A DNA stretch of 64,000 bases. Origin: Mycetocola_A sp015752285. GTDB lineage: Bacteria; Actinomycetota; Actinomycetes; Actinomycetales; Microbacteriaceae. Made by a program: the position numbers and the translations under genes. Below, in pieces: positions 15,993 to 24,943 of the stretch. Each line of letters starts with the position of its first letter. Position 1 is the first letter of the stretch. Under the pieces are notes generated by a model. That model was given only the letters and a program-made list of their open reading frames with translations. It was not told the origin of the DNA and did no database searches. The DNA is taken from positions 1-64,000 of the forward strand of contig NZ_JADOUY010000005.1 in assembly GCF_015752285.1 (NCBI RefSeq), written 5' to 3'.

Positions 15993-16969
15993 GCGTCGCG
16001 TTCGGCGAGACCGAGCTCCCGCAGAAGCAGACCGAGATCCTCCGGAAGGCGATCCGGCTGGAATGGCTGACCATCGCATTCCTGGCCGTCACCGTCACCC
16101 TCGTGTTCTTCGTGCTCGGCAACTCGCAGGCGATGAAGGCCGCCTGGATCGAAGACCTGCTGTCGTTCATCCCCCCGCTCGTGTTTCTGATCGCGGTGCG
16201 GATCGCCCGCCGCAAACCGAACCCGAAACATCCGTACGGGTACCACCGCTCCGTCGGCGTCGGCCACCTCGTCGCGGCAGTGGCCCTCGTGACGATGGGC
16301 ACGTTCCTCATCATCGATTCAGCGTCGGGGCTGCTCGCTGCCGAGCACCCGAGCATCGGCTCGGTCGAACTGTTCGGGCAGGTCTTCTGGCTGGGCTGGC
16401 TGATGATGGGCGTGATGGCGCTCATCGCGCTTCCGCCCGTCTTCATCGGCCGCGCAAAGATGACACTCGCTCGCGAGCTCCACGACAAAGTTCTCTATGC
16501 CGACGCCGACATGAACAAAGCGGACTGGATGACGGCCGTCGGGTCCATCGTCGGGGTCGGCGGGATCGGCCTCGGGTTGTGGTGGGCGGATGCCGCTGCC
16601 GCGCTGTTCATCGCCGGCAGCATCCTCTGGGACGGAGTGAAGAACACCCGGGCGGCCGTCGAGGACCTCGGAGATACCCGGGCGATGACGTTCGACGACG
16701 CGAAGCCGCACCCGGTCGTGCACCGCGTCGACGAGTACCTGCGCTCCCTGCACTGGGTGGAGGATGCCGGTTCACGCGCCCGCGACCAGGGTCACGTCCT
16801 GCATATCGAGTCGTTCGTCGTTCCCCGGTCCAGGCGCAAAGTGGCCGTCGCCGACCTTGTGGCTGCACGGGAGGCGTGTGTCGCCCTCGACTGGCGGGTC
16901 GAAGACATCGTGATCGTGCCGGTGAAAGAGTTGCCGCGCGTCGTGCGGGAGTCTCACCCGGCCCGGTAA
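15989..16969 (+). CDS. Cation diffusion facilitator (CDF) family transporter
   Basis: 326-residue membrane protein with five to six hydrophobic helices and a cytoplasmic C-terminal domain. CDF features: RKPNPKHPYGYHR loop and the metal-site segment DADMNKADW in place of the classical HxxxD. The motif is nonstandard (YADADMNKADW), so metal choice (Zn, Mn or Fe) is uncertain. GTG at 15989 overlaps the stop of the lipoprotein gene. CDF proteins export divalent metals against protons. Confidence 0.85.
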   Translation: MSVAFGETELPQKQTEILRKAIRLEWLTIAFLAVTVTLVFFVLGNSQAMKAAWIEDLLSFIPPLVFLIAVRIARRKPNPKHPYGYHRSVGVGHLVAAVALVTMGTFLIIDSASGLLAAEHPSIGSVELFGQVFWLGWLMMGVMALIALPPVFIGRAKMTLARELHDKVLYADADMNKADWMTAVGSIVGVGGIGLGLWWADAAAALFIAGSILWDGVKNTRAAVEDLGDTRAMTFDDAKPHPVVHRVDEYLRSLHWVEDAGSRARDQGHVLHIESFVVPRSRRKVAVADLVAAREACVALDWRVEDIVIVPVKELPRVVRESHPAR

Positions 16970-16996
16970 CCGAACGGGTGGCCGGGTGCGCCGCCG

Positions 16997-17326
16997 TCAG
17001 GAGACGGCGGGAGGGAGTGTCGGCTGTGGTGCAGCGGGCGGCTCAGGAATGATTTCGAGTCCGCCCACGGAGTTCGACGACCGAACGAGCACCTGGATCC
17101 AGCGCTGGTTGATCAGCGGGGCCTTGCCGCCGTAGTACTGGAAGGTGAGAGAGATCGCGTTGTGGATCCACACCGTGGTGCGGCCGAGTCCGTTGGCGTT
17201 TTCGTTCCAGGTGAAGGCGAAGGGCTCGCCGCGACGGAGCTTGGCGAGCATGACGATCTGCAGGTGCGCGAGGATGCGATCATCCAGCTGAGCTGTCAGC
17301 TTCGAGTCGTACGTAAGCGTTCCCAC
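16997..17326 (-). CDS. DUF7882-type small protein
   Basis: 109-residue soluble protein of a type common in Microbacteriaceae and often mislabelled as DNA ligase. It starts GTLTYDSKLTAQLDDR and carries AHLQIVMLAKLRRGEPFAF and a Trp-rich core. No catalytic motif is visible. GTG at 17326 is chosen because GGAGGT stands seven bases upstream; a longer TTG start at 17341 would lack one. Function unknown. It lies between the CDF gene and the diguanylate cyclase, in the same direction as the latter. Confidence 0.8.
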   Translation of the reverse strand: MGTLTYDSKLTAQLDDRILAHLQIVMLAKLRRGEPFAFTWNENANGLGRTTVWIHNAISLTFQYYGGKAPLINQRWIQVLVRSSNSVGGLEIIPEPPAAPQPTLPPAVS

Positions 17327-17376
17327 CGAACGGACCTCCAATTGGGATTCGGCCGCACAGGTGGCGGCTCTCGATT

Positions 17377-18858
17377 CTAGCGCTGAACGAGGGCAGGGCC
17401 CTCTGGAGGTGGGGTGGTGCGATCGACGTGCACGACGGTCACTCGGTCCTTGCCCGCGTTCTTCGACTGGTACATCGCTGCGTCAGCCAGACGCAGGATG
17501 CCGTCGGGCGTGACGACCGCGTCACTCTCCCGCCCCAGCAGTGCAACACCGACGCTCGCGGTGATCGGGAACCCGGCAGGCACCGACTCCAGCGGCTGGC
17601 GCACCGCGTCACGGATGCGGTCGGCGATCACGGTCGCGGCCTCGGCATCCGTCTCCTCGCAGATGACGACGAACTCGTCGCCGCCGTAGCGCGCGATGGT
17701 GTCTGCGGTGCGAACCGAGGTGCGGAGGCGATCGGCCACCTGCTGGAGAACCGAATCACCGACTGCATGGCCGCACTGGTCGTTCACCGCTTTGAATCCG
17801 TCGAGGTCGAGGAAGATGAGGGCGAGGGTGCGGGCGTGCCTGACCGAGGCGGCGAGCGTCTGGCTGAGCCTGGTCTGCAGAAGTTGGCGGTTCGCAAGCC
17901 CGGTGAGCTGATCGAGAAGTGCCAGTTGGGTGAGTTGGTCCTGCAGGCGGATGCGGGCGAGCACGTGAGCCGATTGTGCTGCGATCATTTCATGGAGTTC
18001 GACGGCGGCGTCGTCGAAGGTGCGTTCGCGTCGGAAGAACGAAACCACCACTCCCGCCGGTGCACCCTTGTCGATCAGGGGTGCTGCGGTGATCGTCTCG
18101 ACGCGCGCCGTGCGAAGCAGCGCGCCGAGACCGGGGAATGCAGCGTCGGCATCCTCCGGGTTGGAAACCGTGACGACCCTGCCGACACGCAGCGCCTCGG
18201 TCTCGGGTGACGACCCGTGTGACGGGTCGATGTCGAGCAGCGGATGGACTCCGGCAGCGAGCCGGAGATGCCCGTCCTCGCTGAGCAGCACAGCCGTGTG
18301 TGAGGCAGCCAGCGCCTCACGAATGGATTCGGCGAGGGCCGCAGTGAGTTGCTCTTCGGTGTCCGCCAGCGTGAACGCATTCGACGCCTGCTGCAACATG
18401 GCGAGTTGCGCGGCGGATGCTTCCGCCGCGCGGCGTGCCTCGAGCAGGTCGCGTTCGTAGTCCCGGCGTTCCGAGGAATCGAAGACCGCTATCCGCAGTT
18501 CGCCCGGCTCGCCATCCTCACCCGCGAGAACGGAGTTCACGAGGGTGGGGAGGGTTGATCCGTCCGTGCACTGGATCGAGAGGGCGACCTCGCTGAGCCT
18601 TCCCCTCAACTGCAGGGTCGGCAGGTGGCGGGTTTCGTGGAACATCCTGCTGCCGACCGTCAGGATTTCTGCGAACGGCGAGCCGACGAGATCCGCCCGT
18701 GAGTAGCCGGTCATCCGCTCGAACGTCTCATTGACGCGGAGTACGGTTCCGTCTGGCGTGGTGACGAGGTACCCGCACGGCGCCTTCTCGAAGAGTGTCC
18801 GGAACGCGTCGGAATCAGCCGAAGACGGACCTCCGGTTGTGAGAACCGGGGAGGTCAT
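17377..18858 (-). CDS. PAS-GAF-GGDEF diguanylate cyclase
   Basis: 493-residue cytosolic sensor enzyme making cyclic di-GMP. PAS domain at about 17-135 (APCGYLVTTPDGTVLRVNETFERMTGY), GAF at about 165-305, GGDEF at about 320-480 with intact GGDEF active site (ARYGGDEFVV) and substrate segment DLDGFKAVND. An RxxD inhibitory site is not obvious. Its ATG overlaps the stop of an RsbQ-like hydrolase by four bases (ATGA), so both are translationally coupled. In Bacillus, RsbQ feeds a signal to the PAS domain of RsbP; here the PAS partner is a cyclase (inference). Confidence 0.92.
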   Translation of the reverse strand: MTSPVLTTGGPSSADSDAFRTLFEKAPCGYLVTTPDGTVLRVNETFERMTGYSRADLVGSPFAEILTVGSRMFHETRHLPTLQLRGRLSEVALSIQCTDGSTLPTLVNSVLAGEDGEPGELRIAVFDSSERRDYERDLLEARRAAEASAAQLAMLQQASNAFTLADTEEQLTAALAESIREALAASHTAVLLSEDGHLRLAAGVHPLLDIDPSHGSSPETEALRVGRVVTVSNPEDADAAFPGLGALLRTARVETITAAPLIDKGAPAGVVVSFFRRERTFDDAAVELHEMIAAQSAHVLARIRLQDQLTQLALLDQLTGLANRQLLQTRLSQTLAASVRHARTLALIFLDLDGFKAVNDQCGHAVGDSVLQQVADRLRTSVRTADTIARYGGDEFVVICEETDAEAATVIADRIRDAVRQPLESVPAGFPITASVGVALLGRESDAVVTPDGILRLADAAMYQSKNAGKDRVTVVHVDRTTPPPEGPALVQR

Positions 18859-19667
18859 CGGAGGAATGCCACGATCGCGTCGGTGACCTCGTCAGGCGCG
18901 GAGAGGTTCGGGCAGTGCCCGGTGGCGTCCAGCACCATCAGGGTGCTCCCAGCGATCTCGGCGTGCACGAACTCGCCGACGGGCAGAGGCGCGATGATGT
19001 CGTCCTGGCACTGCAGAATCAGGGTCGGTGTGGTGACGTCACGCAGGTCGCGGCGATTGTCCGACAGGAATGTGACACGGGCGAAATGCCTGGCGATGGC
19101 CGGGTCGACGCGACAGAAACTCTCGGTGAGGGTGTCGCCGAGCTCCGGGCGATCGGAGTTGCCCATCATGAGGGGCGCTATCGTTCCCGACCAGCCCAGG
19201 TAGTTGGCGTCGAGCGCATCGAGCAGGGAATCGATGTCGGCCTGCTCGAAACCGCCGATGTATGCGCCGGAGTTGATGTAGCGCGGCGATGGCGCGACAA
19301 GCACCAGGGCGCCGAAGCGCGACGGATTCCTGGTGGCGGCGAGAACGCCGATCATGGCGCTCACGGAGTGCCCGATGAAGACGATGTCGTTCCGGTCGAT
19401 GTCGTCGAGGATTTCGAGCAGATCATCGGCATACCCGTGCAACGAGTCGTACTTGCCCGGATCGTATGCAGACAGATCGGAGCCGCCCGCGCCGACCTGG
19501 TCGAATCGGACCACCTGATAGTCGGCTTCGAACCGAGGGGAGACGGCGTTCCACATCTCCTGGCTGCAGCCGAACCCATGGGCGAAGACCAGGGTGCGTC
19601 CGGCCGGGTTGCCTGAGATGGTGACGTTGTTTCGTCGGCGAACCGGCGAGATTTGGTCCGTGGTCAT
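18855..19667 (-). CDS. RsbQ/KAI2-like alpha/beta hydrolase
   Basis: 270-residue hydrolase closely resembling RsbQ and the plant KAI2/D14 receptors. Triad: Ser in GHSVSAMIG, Asp in CQDDIIAP and His in TGHCPNLSAP. Also RRNNVTISG at the start, HGFGCSQEMWN (oxyanion) and SPRYINSGAYIGGFEQ. Known RsbQ acts with the PAS phosphatase RsbP in an energy-stress pathway, apparently by making or sensing a small hydrophobic ligand. Here the downstream PAS protein is a diguanylate cyclase, and an EAL phosphodiesterase is divergent, so it probably feeds into c-di-GMP control (inference). Confidence 0.92.
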   Translation of the reverse strand: MTTDQISPVRRRNNVTISGNPAGRTLVFAHGFGCSQEMWNAVSPRFEADYQVVRFDQVGAGGSDLSAYDPGKYDSLHGYADDLLEILDDIDRNDIVFIGHSVSAMIGVLAATRNPSRFGALVLVAPSPRYINSGAYIGGFEQADIDSLLDALDANYLGWSGTIAPLMMGNSDRPELGDTLTESFCRVDPAIARHFARVTFLSDNRRDLRDVTTPTLILQCQDDIIAPLPVGEFVHAEIAGSTLMVLDATGHCPNLSAPDEVTDAIVAFLR

Positions 19668-19868
19668 TGCGGCTCCTGGTCGTGATGGGCCTTGTCGCCG
19701 GCCCGTCGCGCCGGTCGCGATCTGGGAAGAGCGTATCCGAGCGCATGGAACCGGCCTATTCAGGGTTATGGGCTTCTCAACACGCCCCGGATCGTGTATG
19801 GCGGAGGATTATACGCACAATCCCCCGGGGAGGGGGAGCGTAGATTCCTGCCCGCCGATCACCCGACG

Positions 19869-20705
19869 ATGGACTATGCCGAATTCGCGCCGCTTCTGCC
19901 CGGACCCCGCCCGCTCCGAGCGAGAGTCCGAGAGCGACGGTCAGCTGTCGTGACCATCGAGACGGATCTCGAGGGCGCGGTGGAACGGAACGAGATCGTC
20001 GCGTACTTCCAGCCGCAGGTCGACGTCAGGACCGGACGGGTCGCCGCATTCGAGGCGCTGGCGCGCTGGCAGCATCCCACCCGCGGCCTCGTCCCCCCGG
20101 TGGATTTCATCCCGGTAGCGGAGCGCACCGGCCTGATCGGCGAGATCGGTACTTTCATGCTGGAGGAGGGATCCCATCACGCGGCCCGCTGGCACAGCCG
20201 CGGTCTCGCCGTCGACGTCTCGGTCAACGTCTCGGCCGTTCAACTCGCCACCGACGACCTCTTCGACCGCCTGCATGAACTCCTGGTCGAGTACGTGCTT
20301 CCAGACGGCACCCTGACCATCGAGATCACCGAGTCAGAACTGATCTCCGATCCGGATACCGTGGCTGCGCGGCTCCGACTCCTCAAGGCGTTCGGGCTCG
20401 GGATCTCCCTCGACGACTTCGGTACCGGCCGGTCTTCTCTCTCGCAGCTCCGGGACCTTCCGATCACCGAACTGAAGATCGACCGTCTCCTCATCCAGGA
20501 GGGCACACACGACGGCGCCCTGGTTGCCGTCGCCGTCGAATTGCTCCAGGAGCGTGGCGTCCGTGTGGTCGCCGAAGGGGTCGAGACGGCTGAGCACCTC
20601 GAGCGCGTTCGCAGTCTGCATTGCGACCGCGCGCAGGGGTATCTGTTCGGCCGGCCGATGCCCGTCGACGAGGTCGACGTGTTCCTGGCGCAGGCATTCG
20701 CCTGA
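19869..20705 (+). CDS. EAL-domain c-di-GMP phosphodiesterase
   Basis: 278 residues from ATG 19869. The EAL domain alone needs only a GTG at 19950 (251 residues), and neither start has a good ribosome site. Catalytic residues look complete: EAL (FEALARW), Asn in SVNVSA, Glu in EITESE, Asp-Asp in LDDFGTG, Lys in ELKIDR, Glu in AEGVET and Gln in AQGYLFG. It should degrade c-di-GMP to pGpG. A stand-alone EAL with no attached sensor, divergent from the cyclase/hydrolase pair, suggests the two arms share regulation. Confidence 0.9.
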   Translation: MDYAEFAPLLPGPRPLRARVRERRSAVVTIETDLEGAVERNEIVAYFQPQVDVRTGRVAAFEALARWQHPTRGLVPPVDFIPVAERTGLIGEIGTFMLEEGSHHAARWHSRGLAVDVSVNVSAVQLATDDLFDRLHELLVEYVLPDGTLTIEITESELISDPDTVAARLRLLKAFGLGISLDDFGTGRSSLSQLRDLPITELKIDRLLIQEGTHDGALVAVAVELLQERGVRVVAEGVETAEHLERVRSLHCDRAQGYLFGRPMPVDEVDVFLAQAFA

Positions 20706-20715
20706 GCCGAGCGAC

Positions 20716-20991
20716 TCAGAGTCCGCCGAACGACTCTTCTTCGAGGTCGATGTGGCCACCGGAGTTCGCTTCTGCGGGGTTTGAATCGCCACCGCCGACG
20801 TCGATCTGGCTCCAGGTGACCGGCATCCCCGGTGAGAAAAGGATGTCGATACCGGGGCCGCCGCGCAGGGGAGGAACCGTCACGTAGCCCCCGCCGGCTT
20901 TGACCGCAGCAAGGATCTGGTCACGCAGTTCGGTGATGGGGTCGGGGAGAAAGTAGTCCCGACCGTCGACGGTCAACCGGTGAACGATCAC
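20716..20991 (-). CDS. Small hypothetical protein
   Basis: 91-residue soluble protein from GTG 20991 with AGGA upstream. The N-terminal half looks like a compact alpha/beta fold (RLTVDGRDYFLPDPITELRDQILAAV, GGGYVTV). The C-terminus is acidic and Gly/Ser-rich. I recognise no family. It is convergent with the EAL gene, ten bases between stops. Confidence 0.6.
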   Translation of the reverse strand: MIVHRLTVDGRDYFLPDPITELRDQILAAVKAGGGYVTVPPLRGGPGIDILFSPGMPVTWSQIDVGGGDSNPAEANSGGHIDLEEESFGGL

Positions 20992-21211
20992 GTGTGAATC
21001 CTGTCTCTGTGCATGGATGCCGCGGCGGGCACCGCTTCAACGTTACCCGCTCGAGGAGACACCGACCGAAATCGGTCGAGGCCTTGCCCGGTGTGGGAGC
21101 GAGCCGGTAGAGCATGCCCCGTTTGGGTGGGTTACAGGGCGGGATGTTCGGCCTAGGCTCAAGCTGAGTAATCATCACGTTCTTGAACCTGAACCCGAAG
21201 CGGGTACCTGA

Positions 21212-22948
21212 ATGAACAGCACACCCGACGTGCCGTGGAGCGCCCGGAGCAGACCCTTCCTGCTCTGGGCGCTCCTTGCTCTGCTGCTCGCCCTGATCGG
21301 CGCCGGACTCTGGATCGGCATCCGCGGGGCATCCGCCGCCGATGAGTTGTCGACCGCCCGATCGCTCGCCGGGGGCCTGCAGGGTGAGATGGCCGGCGGG
21401 AACACCGATGCTGCCGCGGGAACGTTGGAGAAGGCGGGCGGGCACACGGCGACCGCGGTGGCTCTCACGAGCGATCCGGTCTGGCGTGCTGGCGAGATCC
21501 TGCCGTTCGCCGGCCCCAATCTCACGGCTGTGCGTGAGGCGGCGCAGGCCGTCGACGATCTCGTCACTGATGTGGCCGCACCGCTGCTTCCGCTCGCAGA
21601 CGAGCTCGACGCCGGATCGTTCGCCGGGGCGTCCGTTCCGTTGCAGCCGCTCGTCGACGCCGCTCCGCGCGCGGCCGCGGCCCGGTCTGCGGCTGAGGGA
21701 CTGGCCGCGCGGGTGGCCGAGATCGAGACATCGACCACGCTGCCGTTCGTGCGCTCGGCCGTCGACGAACTGTCCGTGCTCGTCGACCAGGTGGAGCAGA
21801 CCGTCGGGGCGATCGACCGCGCCGTCACCCTGCTTCCCGGCATGCTCGGGGCCGACGGGCGAAGGAACTACCTCGTTCTCATCCAGAACAACGCCGAACT
21901 GCGCGCGTCAGGAGGGTTGCCAGGGGCGACAGCCGTGCTGGCGGCGAACGCCGGCGATCTCAGCCTCGCCGAGCACGTCTCGAGCATGGACTACCCGCGT
22001 CTCGCCGAACCGGCCCTGCCGCTCACTCCGGCGGAGGCCGGGCTGTACGGCACGATCCTCGGCCGCTACGTGCAGGACGTCAATCTGACCCCCGACTTCA
22101 GTCGAACGGGCGAGCTCGCGAAAGCCATGGCAGAGCCGGTCGTGGGGATGCGGATCGACGGAGTCCTCGCGATCGACCCGTACGTGCTGTCCTATGTCCT
22201 CGAGGCCACCGGACCGGTCGAACTCGCCGGAGGCAGGATGCTGACGAGCGACAATGCCGTGCAGATGCTTCTCAGCGACGTCTACACCGAGATCGAGGAA
22301 CCGGCTGACCAGGATGCGTTCTTCGCCTCAGTGACCGCCGCGGTCTTCTCGGCGCTGACCACGGGCGAGGTCGACCCCGCCCGCCTGCTCGCAGCGGTCG
22401 TACAGGGCGGAGACGAAGGGCGCGTGCGGATCTGGAGCGCAGACGCCGACGAGCAGTCCGTGCTCGCCGAGACGGCGCTTGCCGGAGTCCGTTCGACCGG
22501 CACCGACCCGGTGCTCGGGGTGTACCTCAACGACGCGACCGGCGGCAAGATGGGCTACTACCTCGACGGAGCCGTCACCCTGTCCTGTGCCGGCGATGAG
22601 CAGCGCGTGCGAGTCGAACTCACGAGTGACGCGCCGGTGGATGCCGCAACGAGCCTCCCCGGATTCGTCACCGGAGACAGTGTGTACGGCGTGCCGGCCG
22701 GAAGCATCCGCACCCAGGTGCTGCTGGTGCTGCCGCCGGGTGCACGCGTCGTGACGCGCGCCGACGCGGTGCAGACGGTCGTGCGTGACGACTCCGGACG
22801 TGTCATCGTCTCGGTCTTCATCGAGGTGACACCGGGCGAATCCGGGCACGTCACGGTCGACTACACGGATGCTGCCGCTACCACGGTCGAGGTCACTCCT
22901 GGCCTCGTTGTCAACAGCCCCGAACGGGGACAGGCGGGATGCTCGTGA
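21212..22948 (+). CDS. DUF4012 surface/membrane protein
   Basis: 578-residue protein anchored by one N-terminal membrane helix (about 15-37), with a large outside domain. The DUF4012 core is visible from about 210 (RRNYLVLIQNNAELRASGGLPGA) through LTPDFSRTG and DGVLAIDPYVLSYVLEATG. Such proteins are found near polysaccharide and cell-wall genes in actinobacteria; activity unknown. Downstream are GtrA and glycosyltransferase genes, so a cell-envelope glycan role is plausible (inference). Confidence 0.85.
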   Translation: MNSTPDVPWSARSRPFLLWALLALLLALIGAGLWIGIRGASAADELSTARSLAGGLQGEMAGGNTDAAAGTLEKAGGHTATAVALTSDPVWRAGEILPFAGPNLTAVREAAQAVDDLVTDVAAPLLPLADELDAGSFAGASVPLQPLVDAAPRAAAARSAAEGLAARVAEIETSTTLPFVRSAVDELSVLVDQVEQTVGAIDRAVTLLPGMLGADGRRNYLVLIQNNAELRASGGLPGATAVLAANAGDLSLAEHVSSMDYPRLAEPALPLTPAEAGLYGTILGRYVQDVNLTPDFSRTGELAKAMAEPVVGMRIDGVLAIDPYVLSYVLEATGPVELAGGRMLTSDNAVQMLLSDVYTEIEEPADQDAFFASVTAAVFSALTTGEVDPARLLAAVVQGGDEGRVRIWSADADEQSVLAETALAGVRSTGTDPVLGVYLNDATGGKMGYYLDGAVTLSCAGDEQRVRVELTSDAPVDAATSLPGFVTGDSVYGVPAGSIRTQVLLVLPPGARVVTRADAVQTVVRDDSGRVIVSVFIEVTPGESGHVTVDYTDAAATTVEVTPGLVVNSPERGQAGCS

Positions 22949-22958
22949 TCCTGCGAAA

Positions 22959-22973
22959 GTGAGTTATTCTCAC
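22959..22973. promoter_or_regulatory. Small palindrome before LPNTG gene
   Basis: GTGAGttattCTCAC: five-base arms around a five-base AT-rich spacer, 50 bases ahead of the start at 23024. It could be a repressor site or a short terminator of the DUF4012 gene. Tentative. Confidence 0.3.
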
Positions 22974-23023
22974 GTTAAGGAGAGCGCACCCGCACGCTCC
23001 AGCCGAGATCAAGGAGTGAACCC

Positions 23024-23536
23024 GTGACCCCCACCCGAACCCTCGCGGCAGCGTCCCTCACGCTGCTCGTCCTGCTTGCTGCGCCTGCCCCGGCGTTCGC
23101 CGCATACCCGCCCGGCGGCGGAGCAGCCGTCGTGAGCGTGGCATGCACCTCGACTTTCACGGCTGAACCGGGCTATTACGACTCCGGTGAGTCGGTCACG
23201 ATGGAGGTCGCCGCCGCCACCGAAGCTGCTGCCGTCATGTCGAAGCACACGGCTGCAACAGACGGGAGCCTCGAGGTCACCCTGCCGACGGCATCCGCCG
23301 ATGCAGGTCAGTACGAGGTGACGACGTGGGGCACCATCAGCCCGACACGTGGCCCGCTCGTCTATTCGCCCGCTCAGGAGTGCCTCGACGCCAGCCCGAC
23401 GGCCGAGGAAGCTGCACAGCCCGGACTGCCGAACACCGGAGCCGACCTGAGCTGGCTCTGGGTCTCCGGCGGCCTCGTCTTCACCGGTCTCCTCGCCCTC
23501 GGAGCGGCCGCCCTGGTCCGTCGCCGCTCCGCCTGA
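23024..23536 (+). CDS. Cell-wall-anchored LPNTG protein
   Basis: 170-residue exported protein. Signal peptide ends near AFAA. The middle is Ala/Thr-rich with two or three Cys. The C-terminus shows LPNTG, a hydrophobic helix and RRR tail, a full sortase signal. AAGGAG precedes the GTG start by seven bases. No enzyme motif is seen. Probably a small surface protein; the sortase is outside the window. Confidence 0.82.
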   Translation: MTPTRTLAAASLTLLVLLAAPAPAFAAYPPGGGAAVVSVACTSTFTAEPGYYDSGESVTMEVAAATEAAAVMSKHTAATDGSLEVTLPTASADAGQYEVTTWGTISPTRGPLVYSPAQECLDASPTAEEAAQPGLPNTGADLSWLWVSGGLVFTGLLALGAAALVRRRSA

Positions 23537-23590
23537 CCCCGACCGTGGTCGTCGTCGACCCCAGACAGCGAGGCGACGACCGCGGTCGGT

Positions 23591-24052
23591 TTATCCGACC
23601 GTGCGTTCGGACTCTGCCGACGCGACCGTCGGCCGAACGCCGCGGAAGACGATGTAGTGGTAGAAGACGAACCTCACCACGACGACGATCACGATGCTCA
23701 CCAGGTTGACGGCATTCACCAGCACGGGGCCGGGGCTGTCGAACAGCGAAACGCCGGCGGCGACGATGCCGGCGCCGAGAGCCGTGCACACCGCGTTGAC
23801 GAGGAGAAACAACACCAGCTCGAGGACGCGGCCGTGCTGTCCGCGATGTTTGAACGTCCATTCCCGGTTGCCGAAGTAAGCGTTCACGAGGGCGACGAGC
23901 GATGCGACGATCTTCGAGGTGACGACATCCCAGCCGAGGGCGTAGTGCAGCACGTTGAAGACGGTGATCTCGATCACCGTCGAGATCGCGCCCACGGTGA
24001 GGAAGCGCGTGCCGAGCACGGCGAGGCGGCGGATTCGGGTTCTGGTGGGCAT
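23591..24052 (-). CDS. GtrA-family membrane protein
   Basis: 153-residue protein with four predicted membrane helices and the GtrA signature near the first helix (FLTVGAISTVIEITVFNVL), followed by NAYFGNREWTF. GtrA proteins are associated with flipping polyprenyl-linked sugars for cell-surface glycans. It sits back-to-back with a GT2 glycosyltransferase, as is common for this family. Confidence 0.88.
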   Translation of the reverse strand: MPTRTRIRRLAVLGTRFLTVGAISTVIEITVFNVLHYALGWDVVTSKIVASLVALVNAYFGNREWTFKHRGQHGRVLELVLFLLVNAVCTALGAGIVAAGVSLFDSPGPVLVNAVNLVSIVIVVVVRFVFYHYIVFRGVRPTVASAESERTVG

Positions 24053-24172
24053 TCTGCCGTCAACGGTACTTCACTTTCGGCGCGCGGCATGGCACGGCGC
24101 CGATTGGCCGGATGCAGCCGTCTGCTCCACTACGCTGATCGACAGACTTATCCGCCGAGGGCTGGGAGTGCC

Positions 24173-24943
24173 GTGCCGCTGGAACATCTCGCCGTGGTGA
24201 TGCCCGCATACAACGAAGCGGACGGACTACCCGGGTTCCTGCACGAGATCGTCGAGCAGGTCACTCCGCTCGCGACCCGGGTCAGCCTCGTCGTCGTCGA
24301 CGACCGATCGACCGACCAGACGGCATCCGTCCTCCGCAGCCTCGAGAACGAACTCGGCGGTCTCGTCGTCGTGCGTGCGCAGGCCAATCGCGGCCACGGC
24401 CCGACGGCGCTCGCTGCCTACCGCGCCGGTCTCGCCCTCCAGCCGGATGCTCTCGTGCACGTCGACGGTGACGGCCAGTTTCTCGGCACCGACTTTCCGC
24501 GGCTTGTCCGTGCGCTCGAACTCCCCGGAGTGGATGTCGTGCACGGCGTGCGCCAGCACCGCACCGATCCCTGGTTCCGGCGGGTGCTCACCGGTTGTGT
24601 CGGTTTTCTTGTCTTCCTCGCCGTCGGCCGCCGGATCCCGGACGTGAACACCCCACTGCGGGCCTACCGCCCTGCGGCGATCGCTCAGCTGCTCCAGCTC
24701 GTGTCAGACGATGCGCTCGTTCCTCACGTCCACTTCTCCCTCGCCGAGCGCCGCCTGGGCTTCACCGTGCGGTACGTGAAGGTGGAGAGCATTCCGCGTC
24801 GCGGAGCGACCGCGGCCGGAACGATGTGGGGCGAGGCGCACACCGTGCCGAAGCTTCCGCCCCGCCGCCTCCGCGAATTCAGCGCTCAGGCCATCGCCGA
24901 GGTGTGGCGGGAGAGTCTCAGGCCGGGCCGCGGCCGCCCATGA
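24173..24943 (+). CDS. Family 2 glycosyltransferase (DPM-like)
   Basis: 256-residue GT-A fold enzyme. Nucleotide-binding start VMPAYNEADGL, metal-binding DVHVDGDGQF-type motif (HVDGDGQFLGTDF), and an acceptor region containing DVNTPLRAYR. Resembles polyprenyl-phosphate sugar transferases. GTG at 24173 has GGGAG before it; upstream in-frame sequence belongs to the GtrA region of the other strand. Its stop overlaps the next ATG (ATGA). Confidence 0.88.
   Translation: MPLEHLAVVMPAYNEADGLPGFLHEIVEQVTPLATRVSLVVVDDRSTDQTASVLRSLENELGGLVVVRAQANRGHGPTALAAYRAGLALQPDALVHVDGDGQFLGTDFPRLVRALELPGVDVVHGVRQHRTDPWFRRVLTGCVGFLVFLAVGRRIPDVNTPLRAYRPAAIAQLLQLVSDDALVPHVHFSLAERRLGFTVRYVKVESIPRRGATAAGTMWGEAHTVPKLPPRRLREFSAQAIAEVWRESLRPGRGRP

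Noticed and set aside
16997..17326. ATP-dependent DNA ligase, as similar proteins are often labelled
   Set aside because: The protein is only 109 residues and has no ligase KxDG motif.
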